This document shows positions 6,800 to 14,479 of a stretch of 20,934 nucleotides of DNA, piece by piece. Numbering within the stretch: the first letter of the stretch is position 1; each line of letters starts with the position of its first letter. The position numbers were made by a program, and so were the translations under genes. Below the pieces are notes generated by a model. It was not told the DNA's origin. It saw nothing but the letters and a program-made list of their open reading frames with translations, and ran no database searches. The DNA is taken from contig DGEE01000095.1 in NCBI GenBank assembly GCA_002385815.1, positions 1-20,934 on the forward strand, read 5' to 3'. The stretch is from Hungateiclostridiaceae bacterium UBA3934 (lineage in GTDB: Bacteria > Bacillota > Clostridia > Acetivibrionales > DTU013).

Positions 6800-8098
6800 T
6801 TATTCCAGAAATCCTTTGTAATGTCTCATCAGCATTTGTGATTCGATTGCCTGGACAGTATCCAATGCAACACCAACGAGGATCAATACAGCTGTTCCGC
6901 CAAACCATATCCCCGGAATTTTCGTGACGTTGCCGAGTATGATCGGAGCTACCGTCACTAATGCAAGGAATAATCCGCCAAACCAGGTCACCCTGTTAAG
7001 CACCTTCGTGATATAGTCAGATGTCGCTTTGCCTGGTCTGTACCCTGGTATGAAGCCTCCGTTCTTCTTCAGATTGTTCGCGATCTCAACAGGATTGAAC
7101 TGGATCACTGAATAGAAGAACGTGAAGAATATGATAAGCAGAGCATAAATTATCACATACAACAGGCTTTGCTCAGGGTTCTTGAACAATCTCACAAACC
7201 AGTTGTCCTTATTTGCAAAGAACATTGTTACGATCGTGGAAGGCAACATCATTATCGACATTGCGAATATTATCGGTATAACACCTGCGAGGTTGACCTT
7301 TATCGGCAGATGCGTGCTCTGCCCGCCATACATCTTCCTGCCTACAACGCGCTTTGCATACTGTATCGGTATCCTTCTCTCAGCCTGCTGCACCCAGATG
7401 ACTGCCGCGATTACAGCTACGAACAGCACCAAAATGCCTGCTATGGCTACGATCCCGACAACGCCGCTTCCAAACCTGCCAAGCTGATAATTAGCGATCA
7501 GACCTTTTGCAGCGTCCGGTCCTCTTGATACTATACCTGCAAATATGATCATCGATATCCCGTTTCCGATGCCATGCTCTGTGATCTGTTCACCGAGCCA
7601 CATAAGGAATGCGGTACCTGCTGTGAACGTGAATACTACTGTGAGGAAACTCCAGACACTTCCGTTGTCAACGACGCCGCCCTGCGGAAGTACGGTGAAA
7701 TACAGGGCAACTGCCTGCACAAGACCGAGTACGACGGCACCGTATCTTACATACTGCTGCAGGATCTTCTGGCCTTCCTGGCCTTCCTTCTGAAGCTTCT
7801 CAAGAGCGGGTATCGCCACAGTCAAAAGTTGCATGATGATCGATGCGTTGATGTACGGCGATATGCTCATCGCAAATATCGATGCTATTTTGAAGGCACC
7901 ACCGGATACAATGTTAAGGAATCCTCCAAGGGATCCGGTCATTTCGAGTAATCTTGAGAATGCTTCAGCGTCAAGTCCCGGATTCGGTATATATGAGCCG
8001 ACTCTGAATACTATCAGCATCGCTATGGTAAACAGGATCCTCTTACGCAGATCCGGGATTTTCCACGCATTACGTATGGTCTGGAACATTTCGCCCAT
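6800..8098 (-). CDS. secY: Preprotein translocase subunit SecY
   Basis: SecY forms the ten-helix protein-conducting channel of the Sec translocon. The 432-residue protein has the usual hydrophobic pattern. TM1 is near residues 21-38 (ILFTIAMLIVFRVGSYIPNP), the plug segment near 58-75, and SISPYINASIIMQLL marks the conserved TM2 region. A basic cytoplasmic loop (QQAERRIPIQYAKR) and PGKATSDYITKVLNRVT in the ribosome- and SecA-contacting region are also visible. The ATG is 1 nt after the rplO stop, with GAGGTGG upstream inside rplO. SecE and SecG are not in this window. Confidence 0.97.
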   Translation of the reverse strand: MGEMFQTIRNAWKIPDLRKRILFTIAMLIVFRVGSYIPNPGLDAEAFSRLLEMTGSLGGFLNIVSGGAFKIASIFAMSISPYINASIIMQLLTVAIPALEKLQKEGQEGQKILQQYVRYGAVVLGLVQAVALYFTVLPQGGVVDNGSVWSFLTVVFTFTAGTAFLMWLGEQITEHGIGNGISMIIFAGIVSRGPDAAKGLIANYQLGRFGSGVVGIVAIAGILVLFVAVIAAVIWVQQAERRIPIQYAKRVVGRKMYGGQSTHLPIKVNLAGVIPIIFAMSIMMLPSTIVTMFFANKDNWFVRLFKNPEQSLLYVIIYALLIIFFTFFYSVIQFNPVEIANNLKKNGGFIPGYRPGKATSDYITKVLNRVTWFGGLFLALVTVAPIILGNVTKIPGIWFGGTAVLILVGVALDTVQAIESQMLMRHYKGFLE

Positions 8099-8099
8099 T

Positions 8100-8543
8100 T
8101 TATACCACCTCTTTCTTCCCTCCTGCAGCTTCTATCTTCCGGGAAGCTGTCTTGGTAAATCTAGCGGCCTGAACAGTGAGCTTCTTTGTGAGTTCTCCGT
8201 TCCCGAGGACTGCTACACCGTCATATACTTTCTTTATCAGACCTTTTTCCTTCAGAAGCTCTGCATTGACTACAGTCCCGTCCTCGAATACATTAAGCTC
8301 CGATACATTTATTTCAGCATAAACCTTGGCGAAATTCTTATTGTTGAATCCTCTCTTCGGTATCCTTCTGTAGAGAGGCATCTGGCCGCCTTCAAATCCC
8401 GGCCTTACTCCGCCGCCAGCACGTGCATTCTGGCCTTTGTGTCCGCGCCCTGCTGTCTTTCCCAAGCCTGATGCGTGTCCTCTTCCTTTCCTTGTCGGAA
8501 GCTTCCTTGCACCTGCTGCTGGTCGCAATTCGTGTAGTTTCAC
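8100..8543 (-). CDS. rplO: 50S ribosomal protein L15
   Basis: L15 is a late-assembly large-subunit protein with a long basic extension. The sequence MKLHELRPAAGARKLPTRKG, read from GTG, then GRGHASGLGKTAGRGHKGQ and GFEGGQMPLYRRIPKRGF, is diagnostic. I start at GTG 8543 because GGGAGG lies 8 nt upstream and the N-terminus matches the family. This gives 147 residues. An ATG at 8561 overlapping the rpmD stop would add six residues and leave the good ribosome binding site inside the gene. It sits between rpmD and secY as expected. Confidence 0.95.
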   Translation of the reverse strand: MKLHELRPAAGARKLPTRKGRGHASGLGKTAGRGHKGQNARAGGGVRPGFEGGQMPLYRRIPKRGFNNKNFAKVYAEINVSELNVFEDGTVVNAELLKEKGLIKKVYDGVAVLGNGELTKKLTVQAARFTKTASRKIEAAGGKKEVV

Positions 8544-8557
8544 CTTCTGCACCTCCC

Positions 8558-8737
8558 TCATATTTCTTCTACGGATACCAGATGTGATACCGTTTTTATC
8601 ATCCCTCTGATCTGAGGGTTATCCTGCTGTTCAACAGAACTGCCAATCTTTTTCAAACCAAGCGCTTCAACAGTAGCTTTCTGGTTTTTCCTGCACTTGC
8701 TTGTGCTTCTTACTAATGTGATCTTCAGCTTTGCCAC
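8558..8737 (-). CDS. rpmD: 50S ribosomal protein L30
   Basis: This is a 59-residue protein starting at GTG: MAKLKITLVRSTSKCRKNQK, continuing to TVEALGLKKIGSSVEQQDNP and RGMIKTVSHLVSVEEI. This is the bacterial L30 pattern: a ferredoxin-like fold with a conserved first strand and the helix starting at ATVEALGL. An AGGAGGG site precedes the GTG. It lies between rpsE (12-nt gap) and rplO, its standard location. Confidence 0.96.
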   Translation of the reverse strand: MAKLKITLVRSTSKCRKNQKATVEALGLKKIGSSVEQQDNPQIRGMIKTVSHLVSVEEI

Positions 8738-8749
8738 TGTGGTGCCCTC

Positions 8750-9250
8750 CTAACCCAAAATTTCTTCCGGCGTTTTACCGCGCAGTGCAGCTACTTCCTC
8801 AACTGTTTTCAGCTGTGAAAGCGCCTGCATAGTTGCGTTTACCATGTTGATCGGATTGTTGGATCCCAATGACTTGGTCCTGATATCACGGATACCGGCC
8901 AATTCGAGGACCGCTCTGACAGGACCGCCTGCTATGACTCCTGTACCCGGGCCAGCCGGCTTGAGCAATACTTTTCCTGCTCCGTAATGTCCGATTATTT
9001 CATGGGGTATAGTTGTTTCTACTATGGGAACCTTTATCAGGTTTTTCCTTGCATCATCTATACCTTTTCTGATGGCATCGGGTATTTCTGCCGCTTTTCC
9101 AAGCCCTGCGCCCACATGGCCGTTTTCATCACCGACTACTACAAGAGCAGTAAAGCGGAAGTTTCTGCCACCCTTGACAACTTTGGCAACGCGACCTATT
9201 TTAACGACCTTTTCCTTAAGATCCAATGTTCCTGCATCGATACGCTGCAA
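8750..9250 (-). CDS. rpsE: 30S ribosomal protein S5
   Basis: S5 helps form the mRNA entry tunnel and influences decoding accuracy. The N-terminal double-stranded RNA-binding-like domain includes LKEKVVKIGRVAKVVKGGR and ALVVVGDENGHVGAGLGKA. The C-terminal half carries KPAGPGTGVIAGGPVRAVLE and KSLGSNNPINMVNAT. The length, 166 residues, is normal. The start is TTG, with GGAGGG 7 nt upstream. An ATG inside the spacer is out of frame. It is flanked by rplR and rpmD in conserved order. Confidence 0.96.
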   Translation of the reverse strand: MQRIDAGTLDLKEKVVKIGRVAKVVKGGRNFRFTALVVVGDENGHVGAGLGKAAEIPDAIRKGIDDARKNLIKVPIVETTIPHEIIGHYGAGKVLLKPAGPGTGVIAGGPVRAVLELAGIRDIRTKSLGSNNPINMVNATMQALSQLKTVEEVAALRGKTPEEILG

Positions 9251-9296
9251 TTTCCATCCCTCCTCATTTAACCTGGTTACTGTCGGTGCAGCTCAC

Positions 9297-9665
9297 TCAA
9301 AACTCGAGTCCGCCTTCTCTTGCACCTTCTGCAAGTTCCTTGACTCTTCCATGATACAGATAGCCGCCTCTGTCGAATACAACCTGCTTGATGCCTTTCT
9401 CAGCCGCTTTGCTGGCTATCAGCTTGCCGACTTCTCTTGCAGCCTCTTTATTGCTGCCGCTGGTCAGCTTGCCCTTCAATTCCTTGTCGACTGTAGAGGC
9501 TGCCACAAGTGTTGTTCCGGTTGTATCGTCAATGATCTGTGCGTATATATGCTTTAAGCTTCTGAAAACATTGAGCCTGGGACGCTCGGGAGTACCGGAT
9601 ATTTTTTTGCGTACTCTCACATGTTTTCTCCGCCTGATTTCATTTTTCCCAGCCTTGATTATCAT
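9297..9665 (-). CDS. rplR: 50S ribosomal protein L18
   Basis: L18 binds 5S rRNA together with L5 and joins it to the large subunit. The 122-residue sequence has the basic N-terminal RRRKHVRVRKKISGTPERPR, then LNVFRSLKHIYAQIIDD and a C-terminal VVFDRGGYLYHGRVKELAEGA, in the family pattern. The ATG lies 20 nt after the rplF stop, with GGAGGGAG upstream. It is followed by rpsE after a 46-nt spacer. Confidence 0.96.
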   Translation of the reverse strand: MIIKAGKNEIRRRKHVRVRKKISGTPERPRLNVFRSLKHIYAQIIDDTTGTTLVAASTVDKELKGKLTSGSNKEAAREVGKLIASKAAEKGIKQVVFDRGGYLYHGRVKELAEGAREGGLEF

Positions 9666-9685
9666 TTCTTCTCAACTCCCTCCTG

Positions 9686-10228
9686 TTAGGCCTTAGCACC
9701 GGTCTTGCCTGCTTTACGCCTGATTACTTCGTTTTCATACTTGATGCCCTTGCCGAGATAGACCTCAGGTAATCTCTTTGCCCTGATCTTTGCGGCAAAT
9801 TCACCTACTGCCTGCTTGTCGCAGCCTTTGACGACTATCTTGTTCGGCGCCGGCACTTCTACGGTTATGCCTTCAGGCTCTTCCATTTCCACCGGGTGCG
9901 AATAGCCAATGTTGAGTACAAGCTTCTTCCCCTGCTTCTGAGCTCTGTAACCGACACCATTGATCTCAAGTGCCTTCTCAAAACCCTTCGTGACACCTTC
10001 CACCATGTTGTTTACGAGTGTCCTTGTCAATCCATGGAGGGACTTGTGGATCTTTTCATCTGAAGGCCTTGATACGATTATCTGTGTTCCTTCCTGCTTA
10101 ATTATCATATCCCTGTGCAATTCTTTGGTCAAAGTTCCCTTTGGACCCTTTACTGTGACAACGTTGTCTTTGATATCTACATTTACACCTGACGGTATAT
10201 CAATAGGCTTCTTTCCTATCCTTGACAT
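9686..10228 (-). CDS. rplF: 50S ribosomal protein L6
   Basis: L6 lies near the factor-binding region of the large subunit and the sarcin-ricin loop. It consists of two tandem repeats of one fold. MSRIGKKPIDIPSGVNV begins the first, and VGYRAQKQGKKLVLNIGYSHP and the end KGIKYENEVIRRKAGKTG mark the second. I use the ATG at 10228, with GGAGG 7 nt upstream and the family start MSRIGKKPI, giving 180 residues. A TTG immediately before it is too close to the ribosome binding site. A 129-nt spacer separates it from rpsH. Confidence 0.96.
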   Translation of the reverse strand: MSRIGKKPIDIPSGVNVDIKDNVVTVKGPKGTLTKELHRDMIIKQEGTQIIVSRPSDEKIHKSLHGLTRTLVNNMVEGVTKGFEKALEINGVGYRAQKQGKKLVLNIGYSHPVEMEEPEGITVEVPAPNKIVVKGCDKQAVGEFAAKIRAKRLPEVYLGKGIKYENEVIRRKAGKTGAKA

Positions 10229-10357
10229 CAAAGCACCTCCTGTTCTTAAGATTATGAGCCCTCTCCGACGATGCCTGAGAGCCCTTTTCAGATATTCAGT
10301 GCGAACCAGCCTGATACGAATACTTCATTGATTCGCAAATATATATTGTAAATCATA

Positions 10358-10756
10358 CTACCATATAAAAGCAAGCACTTCTCCGCCAACGCCTTCAGCT
10401 CTTGCCTTTTTGTCCGTCATGACACCCCTGGATGTGGAGATGACTGCGACACCGAGTCCGCCAAGTACTTTCGGCAGCTCGTCTTTACCTGCATAAACTC
10501 TGAGCCCGGGCTTGCTTATCCTCTTGATCCCTGAAATAACGTTCTGCTTGTTTCCTGTATACTTGAGGAATATCCGGATGATTCCCTGCTTGCCGTCTTC
10601 TATAAATTCGACATTTTTGATGTAACCCTCATCCAATAATATGCGAGCTATGTCCTTTTTTATATTGGATGCCGGTATGTCGACTGATTCGTGTTTTGCC
10701 GAGCCTGCATTCCTTATCCTGGTCAGCATATCGGCGATAGCATCTGTTATCTGCAT
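10358..10756 (-). CDS. rpsH: 30S ribosomal protein S8
   Basis: S8 is a primary binder of the central domain of 16S rRNA and is the spc-operon repressor in E. coli. The product starts MQITDAIADMLTRIRNAGSA and shows KHESVDIPASNIKKDIARIL. It ends ISTSRGVMTDKKARAEGVGG and EVLAFIW, all standard; the length is 132 residues. The start at 10756 has AGGAGG 8 nt upstream. A longer in-frame reading from 10828 overlaps rpsN and is rejected. A 129-nt spacer to rplF follows. Confidence 0.96.
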   Translation of the reverse strand: MQITDAIADMLTRIRNAGSAKHESVDIPASNIKKDIARILLDEGYIKNVEFIEDGKQGIIRIFLKYTGNKQNVISGIKRISKPGLRVYAGKDELPKVLGGLGVAVISTSRGVMTDKKARAEGVGGEVLAFIW

Positions 10757-10781
10757 GTTTTCAACCTCCTCCCAAAACTGA

Positions 10782-10967
10782 TTACCAGCTGGCTTTCTTA
10801 ACTCCCGGTATTTGCCCTTTGTAGGCAAGAACCCTGAAGCACAGGCGGCAAACTCCGAACTTCCTCATATAGGCATGAGGTCTGCCGCAGATCTGACATC
10901 TGTTGTAAGCCCTGGAGCTATATTTTGGAGTCCTTTTCTGTTTTACGATCATCGATTTTTTTGCCAC
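10782..10967 (-). CDS. rpsN: 30S ribosomal protein S14, zinc-binding type
   Basis: This is the short zinc-ribbon S14, sometimes called rpsZ in Firmicutes: 61 residues with C24, C27, C40 and C43. The motifs YNRCQICGRPHAYMRKFGVC and RLCFRVLAYKGQIPGVKKASW are diagnostic. It binds 16S rRNA in the 30S head. The start is GTG, with GGAGG about 6 nt upstream. The position between rplE and rpsH is conserved. Confidence 0.97.
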   Translation of the reverse strand: MAKKSMIVKQKRTPKYSSRAYNRCQICGRPHAYMRKFGVCRLCFRVLAYKGQIPGVKKASW

Positions 10968-10990
10968 GTATATCCTCCTTCCAACACCCT

Positions 10991-11533
10991 CTACCTGTTT
11001 GTGAACGGCATTCCCAGAAGCTTCAGGAGTTCTCTGGCTTCTTCGTCCGTTTTGGCAGTGGTGACAAATACGATATCCATTCCCCTCGCTTTGTCCACCT
11101 TATCATAGTCGATCTCGGGGAATATGAGCTGATCTCTGATACCCAGAGTATAATTCCCTCTTCCATCGAATGAGTTGGGATTGACTCCCCTGAAGTCCCT
11201 TACTCGCGGTAGAGCAGCGTTGAACAGCTTGTCGACGAAATGATACATCTTTTCACTGCGAAGTGTAACCTTGCAGCCAACGCTCATTCCCTGTCTCAGT
11301 TTGAAGTTTGAGATCGATTTCTTTGCCTTGGTAACCACTGGTTTCTGTCCTGTAATGAGCGTCAGATCATTCACTGCTGCATCCATAGCCTTGGGATTTT
11401 CCTTCGCTTCGCCGACTCCCATGTTGATTACTACCTTTTCCAGCTTTGGGATCTGCATCGGACTTCTGTATTTGAATTTGGCCGTCATGGCCGGTTTTAC
11501 TTCATTGTTGTATTTATCCTTAAGCCTTGACAT
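10991..11533 (-). CDS. rplE: 50S ribosomal protein L5
   Basis: L5 binds 5S rRNA and the P-site tRNA elbow and forms bridges to the 30S head. The 180-residue sequence has YRSPMQIPKLEKVVINMGVG, KAKKSISNFKLRQGMSVGCK and a C-terminal KARGMDIVFVTTAKTDEEAR, all typical. The ATG start at 11533 has an AAGGAGG about 9-10 nt upstream. It follows rplX by 28 nt and precedes rpsN by 23 nt. Confidence 0.97.
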   Translation of the reverse strand: MSRLKDKYNNEVKPAMTAKFKYRSPMQIPKLEKVVINMGVGEAKENPKAMDAAVNDLTLITGQKPVVTKAKKSISNFKLRQGMSVGCKVTLRSEKMYHFVDKLFNAALPRVRDFRGVNPNSFDGRGNYTLGIRDQLIFPEIDYDKVDKARGMDIVFVTTAKTDEEARELLKLLGMPFTNR

Positions 11534-11561
11534 CAGACATTAACCTCCTTTCAAGAAGCAT

Positions 11562-11909
11562 TTATTCATCCTTTGCTTCTTTCTGTGTGTCTATAATCTC
11601 GCCACATTTTTTGCATACACGGTCTTTCTGCCCGCTCTCGCGGACAACCTTGCCCACCTTGGTCGGGCGCTTGCATCTGTTGCATACAAGCATGACCTTT
11701 GAGCTGCTGATCGGCGATTCCTGGTGGATGATACCACCCTGTTGCAGTCTTCCCCTTGGTTTTGCATGCTTTGTCGATATATTGACTCCTTCAACGATCA
11801 CTGTCATATTATCGGGGTTAACAGCAAGAACCTTGCCTTTTTTGCCTTTATCTTTGCCTGAGAGAATATAAACTTCGTCTCCGGTTTTCACATGTACCTT
11901 GTTTGCCAC
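11562..11909 (-). CDS. rplX: 50S ribosomal protein L24 (four-cysteine form)
   Basis: L24 is an assembly initiator of the large subunit and lies near the polypeptide exit. The N-terminal KOW region reads HVKTGDEVYILSGKDKGKKG. The C-terminal half holds C76, C79, C99 and C102 (CNRC and CKKC), a zinc-ribbon arrangement found in some bacterial L24 proteins. The length is 115 residues. The start is GTG, with AGGAGG 9 nt upstream. The 70-nt gap from rplN holds a compound hairpin (11933-11975). Confidence 0.95.
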   Translation of the reverse strand: MANKVHVKTGDEVYILSGKDKGKKGKVLAVNPDNMTVIVEGVNISTKHAKPRGRLQQGGIIHQESPISSSKVMLVCNRCKRPTKVGKVVRESGQKDRVCKKCGEIIDTQKEAKDE

Positions 11910-11932
11910 TTTATGCCGCCTCCTCTCATTAT

Positions 11933-11975
11933 GGATGTTGAATTGCGGTCCTGCGCCCTGCGGCGCCGAACATCC
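11933..11975 (-). promoter_or_regulatory. Compound hairpin upstream of rplX
   Basis: A perfect 7-bp outer stem GGATGTT/AACATCC encloses an inner stem GCGCC/GGCGC with a 4-nt loop. It fills the spacer after the rplN stop and ends about 9 nt before the rplX Shine-Dalgarno. No U-tract follows. Its position suggests control of rplX translation or mRNA processing, but that is inference. Confidence 0.5.
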
Positions 11976-11979
11976 CCGT

Positions 11980-12348
11980 TCAGAGAACTTCCGGTGCGAG
12001 TGATAATATCTTCATGTATTCCTTCTCTCTCAGCTCTCTCGCAACAGGCCCGAATATACGTGTTCCTCTTGGATTTTTATCTTCTTTGATGATAACTGCT
12101 GCATTCTCGTCAAATTTGATATATGAACCATCAGGTCTTCTGACACCCTTTTTGGTGCGTACGACGACACATCTGACGATTTCGCCTTTTTTCACAACTC
12201 CGCCGGGTGTTGCATTTTTGACCGAGCAAACAACCACATCGCCTATATTGGCATATTTCATGCGGGAGCCTCCGAGCACTTTGATACACATCATTTCTTT
12301 GGCTCCTGTGTTGTCCGCTGATTTAAGCATTGACTGGACTTGTATCAT
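11980..12348 (-). CDS. rplN: 50S ribosomal protein L14
   Basis: L14 forms intersubunit bridges with 16S rRNA and L19. The 122-residue product shows MIQVQSMLKSADNTGAKEMM, the signature GDVVVCSVKNATPGGVVKKG and VVRTKKGVRRPDGSYIKFDE. It ends ARELREKEYMKILSLAPEVL, exactly the family pattern. The ATG at 12348 has a GGAGGTAC site upstream. It follows rpsQ in the conserved order. Confidence 0.97.
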   Translation of the reverse strand: MIQVQSMLKSADNTGAKEMMCIKVLGGSRMKYANIGDVVVCSVKNATPGGVVKKGEIVRCVVVRTKKGVRRPDGSYIKFDENAAVIIKEDKNPRGTRIFGPVARELREKEYMKILSLAPEVL

Positions 12349-12385
12349 GCCAGTACCTCCTTCCAGTTACTACGAAATTCTGCTG

Positions 12386-12643
12386 TCAACGAGCCTTTTC
12401 TACGATCTCGACGAGTCTCCACCTTTTATCCCTGCTAAGCGGGCGGGTCTCCATCACTTTGACCTTGTCGCCTACAGTACACTCGTTGTTCTCATCATGA
12501 GCCTTCAGCTTATAGGTCCTCTTGACGATTTTTTTGTACAAAGGATGTTTTACGCTGGTCTCTATCGCAACGACTATGGTCTTATCCATCTTGTCGCTGA
12601 TTACCTTGCCTATCCTGGTTTTCCTCAATCCTCTTTCAGCCAA
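12386..12643 (-). CDS. rpsQ: 30S ribosomal protein S17
   Basis: S17 is an OB-fold primary 16S rRNA binding protein. The sequence RGLRKTRIGKVISDKMDKTI, VKHPLYKKIVKRTYKLKAHD and VKVMETRPLSRDKRWRLVEI matches the family. The length is 85 residues. The start is TTG, with AGGAGG 8 nt upstream. It sits between rpmC (18-nt gap) and rplN. Confidence 0.96.
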   Translation of the reverse strand: MAERGLRKTRIGKVISDKMDKTIVVAIETSVKHPLYKKIVKRTYKLKAHDENNECTVGDKVKVMETRPLSRDKRWRLVEIVEKAR

Positions 12644-12661
12644 ACAGGATTCCTCCTTTCA

Positions 12662-12865
12662 TTATGCCTGAGCACCTTTTATTTCACGTTCCCTCATCAC
12701 TGTCTTGACGCGGGCTATGTTTTTCTTAACGTCCCTGAGCTTCATTGGGTTTTCCAGTTGGTTCGTCACAAGCTGGAAACGAAGTTTGAAAAGCTCTGAT
12801 TTAAGTTCGTTCAGTTCTTTCTGAAGTTCTTCCTGTGTCATATTTCTTATCTCACTAGCTTTCAT
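12662..12865 (-). CDS. rpmC: 50S ribosomal protein L29
   Basis: L29 is a small two-helix protein at the polypeptide exit port next to L23. MKASEIRNMTQEELQKELNE, LKSELFKLRFQLVTNQLENP and IARVKTVMREREI are diagnostic. I start at the ATG 12865, which gives 67 residues and the family N-terminus. A GTG at 12877 is possible and would add four residues. The gene overlaps the rplP end by 11 nt, which implies translational coupling, and the ribosome binding site (GGTGG) lies within rplP. Confidence 0.94.
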   Translation of the reverse strand: MKASEIRNMTQEELQKELNELKSELFKLRFQLVTNQLENPMKLRDVKKNIARVKTVMREREIKGAQA

Positions 12866-13292
12866 TCGTTTCACCACCCATTTCTTTGTCGCGGGTTATG
12901 AACTTACATTTCATAGGGAGTTTGTGCATTGCAAGTCTCATTGCTTCTCTGGCAATTTCCTCCGATACTCCCGCGATCTCAAATAATACTCTGCCGGGCT
13001 TGACAACTGCCACCCAGTATTCCGGCGAACCCTTACCGCTTCCCATACGGGTCTCGGCTGGCTTTTTCGTAACTGGCTTGTCAGGGAATATCTTTATCCA
13101 GACCTGACCGCCTCTTTTTATAAAACGTGTCATCGCTACCCTGGCTGCTTCTATCTGGTTGCTTGTCACCCAGGCGGGTTCAACAGCCTGCAGACCGAAT
13201 TCACCATAGGCAATGTAATTGCCCCTGGTTGCTACACCAGTCATTCTGCCTCTGTGTACTCTTCTGCGTTTAACCCTTTTCGGCATCAACAT
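12855..13292 (-). CDS. rplP: 50S ribosomal protein L16
   Basis: L16 lies by the A- and P-site tRNA arms and the central protuberance. MLMPKRVKRRRVHRGRMTGV at the N-terminus, then GLQAVEPAWVTSNQIEAARV and GSGKGSPEYWVAVVKPGRVL, identify it. The length is 145 residues. The ATG shares one base with the rpsC stop (TAATG), and the 3' end overlaps rpmC. The rpsC-rplP-rpmC trio is therefore translationally coupled. Confidence 0.97.
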   Translation of the reverse strand: MLMPKRVKRRRVHRGRMTGVATRGNYIAYGEFGLQAVEPAWVTSNQIEAARVAMTRFIKRGGQVWIKIFPDKPVTKKPAETRMGSGKGSPEYWVAVVKPGRVLFEIAGVSEEIAREAMRLAMHKLPMKCKFITRDKEMGGETNES

Positions 13293-13960
13293 TACCTTTC
13301 GCCCCCTTCTGCCTTGTTATCCTTATTAACGGCCGGAAGCACTTCACCTTTATATATCCACGTCTTGACTCCGAGCTTTCCGTAAGTGGTGTTTGCCTCA
13401 GCAAAACCATAATCTATGTCTGCTCTCAAAGTCTGCAGTGGGATAGTTCCTTCGTGATAATGCTCTGTCCTGGCTATCTCAGCTCCTCCGAGCCTTCCCG
13501 AAACAGCTGTTTTTATGCCCTTTGCACCTAATTTCATCGCTCTTGACATTGCCTGCTTCATCGCTCTTCTGAACGAAATCCTCTTCTCAAGCTGTGCAGC
13601 AATGTTTTCAGCAACCAACTGTGCATTGGTCTCAGGTGTCTTTATCTCCGTGATATTGATCAGGACACTCCTGCCAGTGAGTTTCTCGATATCCTTGCGC
13701 AGTTCTTCTATGCCTGTGCCGCCTTTTCCAATGAGGATGCCGGGTTTTGCAGTGTGGACATTTATCTTGACCTTGTTGGCAGCCCTCTCTATTTCGATCC
13801 TGGCAATGCCTGCGATATACAGCTTTTTCTTAATAAATTCTCTTATTCTGTAATCTTCAACCAAATACTCGCTGAAGTTTTTATCGTTTGCATACCATTT
13901 GGTATCCCAGTCTTTGATTATACCAATTCTCAATCCATGCGGATTTACCTTTTGGCCCAT
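13292..13960 (-). CDS. rpsC: 30S ribosomal protein S3
   Basis: S3 forms part of the mRNA entry site and has helicase-like action on mRNA structure. The start MGQKVNPHGLRIGIIKDWDT at 13960 matches the family and lies 7 nt from AAGGAGG. A preceding ATG and TTG are closer to the ribosome binding site than usual. A type II KH domain with GKGGTG (about residues 78-83) is visible. The C-terminal domain includes GRLGGAEIARTEHYHEGTIP and YGKLGVKTWIYKGEV. The length is 222 residues. Confidence 0.96.
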   Translation of the reverse strand: MGQKVNPHGLRIGIIKDWDTKWYANDKNFSEYLVEDYRIREFIKKKLYIAGIARIEIERAANKVKINVHTAKPGILIGKGGTGIEELRKDIEKLTGRSVLINITEIKTPETNAQLVAENIAAQLEKRISFRRAMKQAMSRAMKLGAKGIKTAVSGRLGGAEIARTEHYHEGTIPLQTLRADIDYGFAEANTTYGKLGVKTWIYKGEVLPAVNKDNKAEGGER

Positions 13961-14005
13961 CATCAAACCTCCTTCTTGGCGTACTTGACTTTATTGCCCG
14001 GTACT

Positions 14006-14479
14006 TTATCTTTCCTTTACTACTACTGTTATGTGACTCGTTCTCTTTCTTATCCTGTATGCGCTTCCTCTTGCCCTGGGCCTGATCCTCTTCAGAGTCG
14101 GGCCTTGTGTTGCATATGCTTCTGCTACATAGAGCGCATCTCTGTTGAGGTTGTTGTTGTTTGATGCATTGGCCTCTGCTGATTTCAAGAGCTTGTAAAT
14201 CAGTTCGGAAGCAGCTTTCGGTGTATATCTCAAGATAGCGTACGCTTCGTCGATGTTCTTGTTTTTGATAAGATCCAGAACTATCTTTGCCTTCCTTGAA
14301 GAGATTCTGGCATACCTGAGGATGGCTCTTCCTTCATCTTTGCCTATCCCAAGAACCTTTTTCTCTTTCTTGGTAAGCAGCGCAGGCTTCTGAAACTGTC
14401 TGCTGGTTTTATTGTATTGTTCCAGTATCTGATCCTTGTTTTTCAAAAGCTCTTCTTTAGATAAAACCTTCTTTTCCAA
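14006..14479 (-). CDS. rplV: 50S ribosomal protein L22 with N-terminal extension
   Basis: L22 binds several 23S domains, and its beta-hairpin lines the exit tunnel. The core begins near residue 50 (RAILRYARISSRKAKIVLDL) and ends GPTLKRIRPRARGSAYRIRK and SHITVVVKER. The product has 157 residues, about 48 more than a typical L22. The extra part is a lysine- and glutamate-rich N-terminal segment. The start is a TTG with AGGAGG 8 nt upstream, and the protein has no internal methionine. The extension therefore cannot be explained by a misplaced ATG. A 147-nt spacer separates it from rpsS. Confidence 0.93.
   Translation of the reverse strand: MEKKVLSKEELLKNKDQILEQYNKTSRQFQKPALLTKKEKKVLGIGKDEGRAILRYARISSRKAKIVLDLIKNKNIDEAYAILRYTPKAASELIYKLLKSAEANASNNNNLNRDALYVAEAYATQGPTLKRIRPRARGSAYRIRKRTSHITVVVKER

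Noticed and set aside
6687..6908. N-terminally extended Adk
   Set aside because: The open frame continues upstream into secY, but the extension is unlike Adk and covers the spacer hairpin. The start at 6686 has a ribosome binding site and the family N-terminus.
12014..12799. Long plus-strand frame of 261 codons
   Set aside because: It is antisense to rplN, rpsQ and rpmC, whose products are unmistakable. It is a codon-bias shadow.
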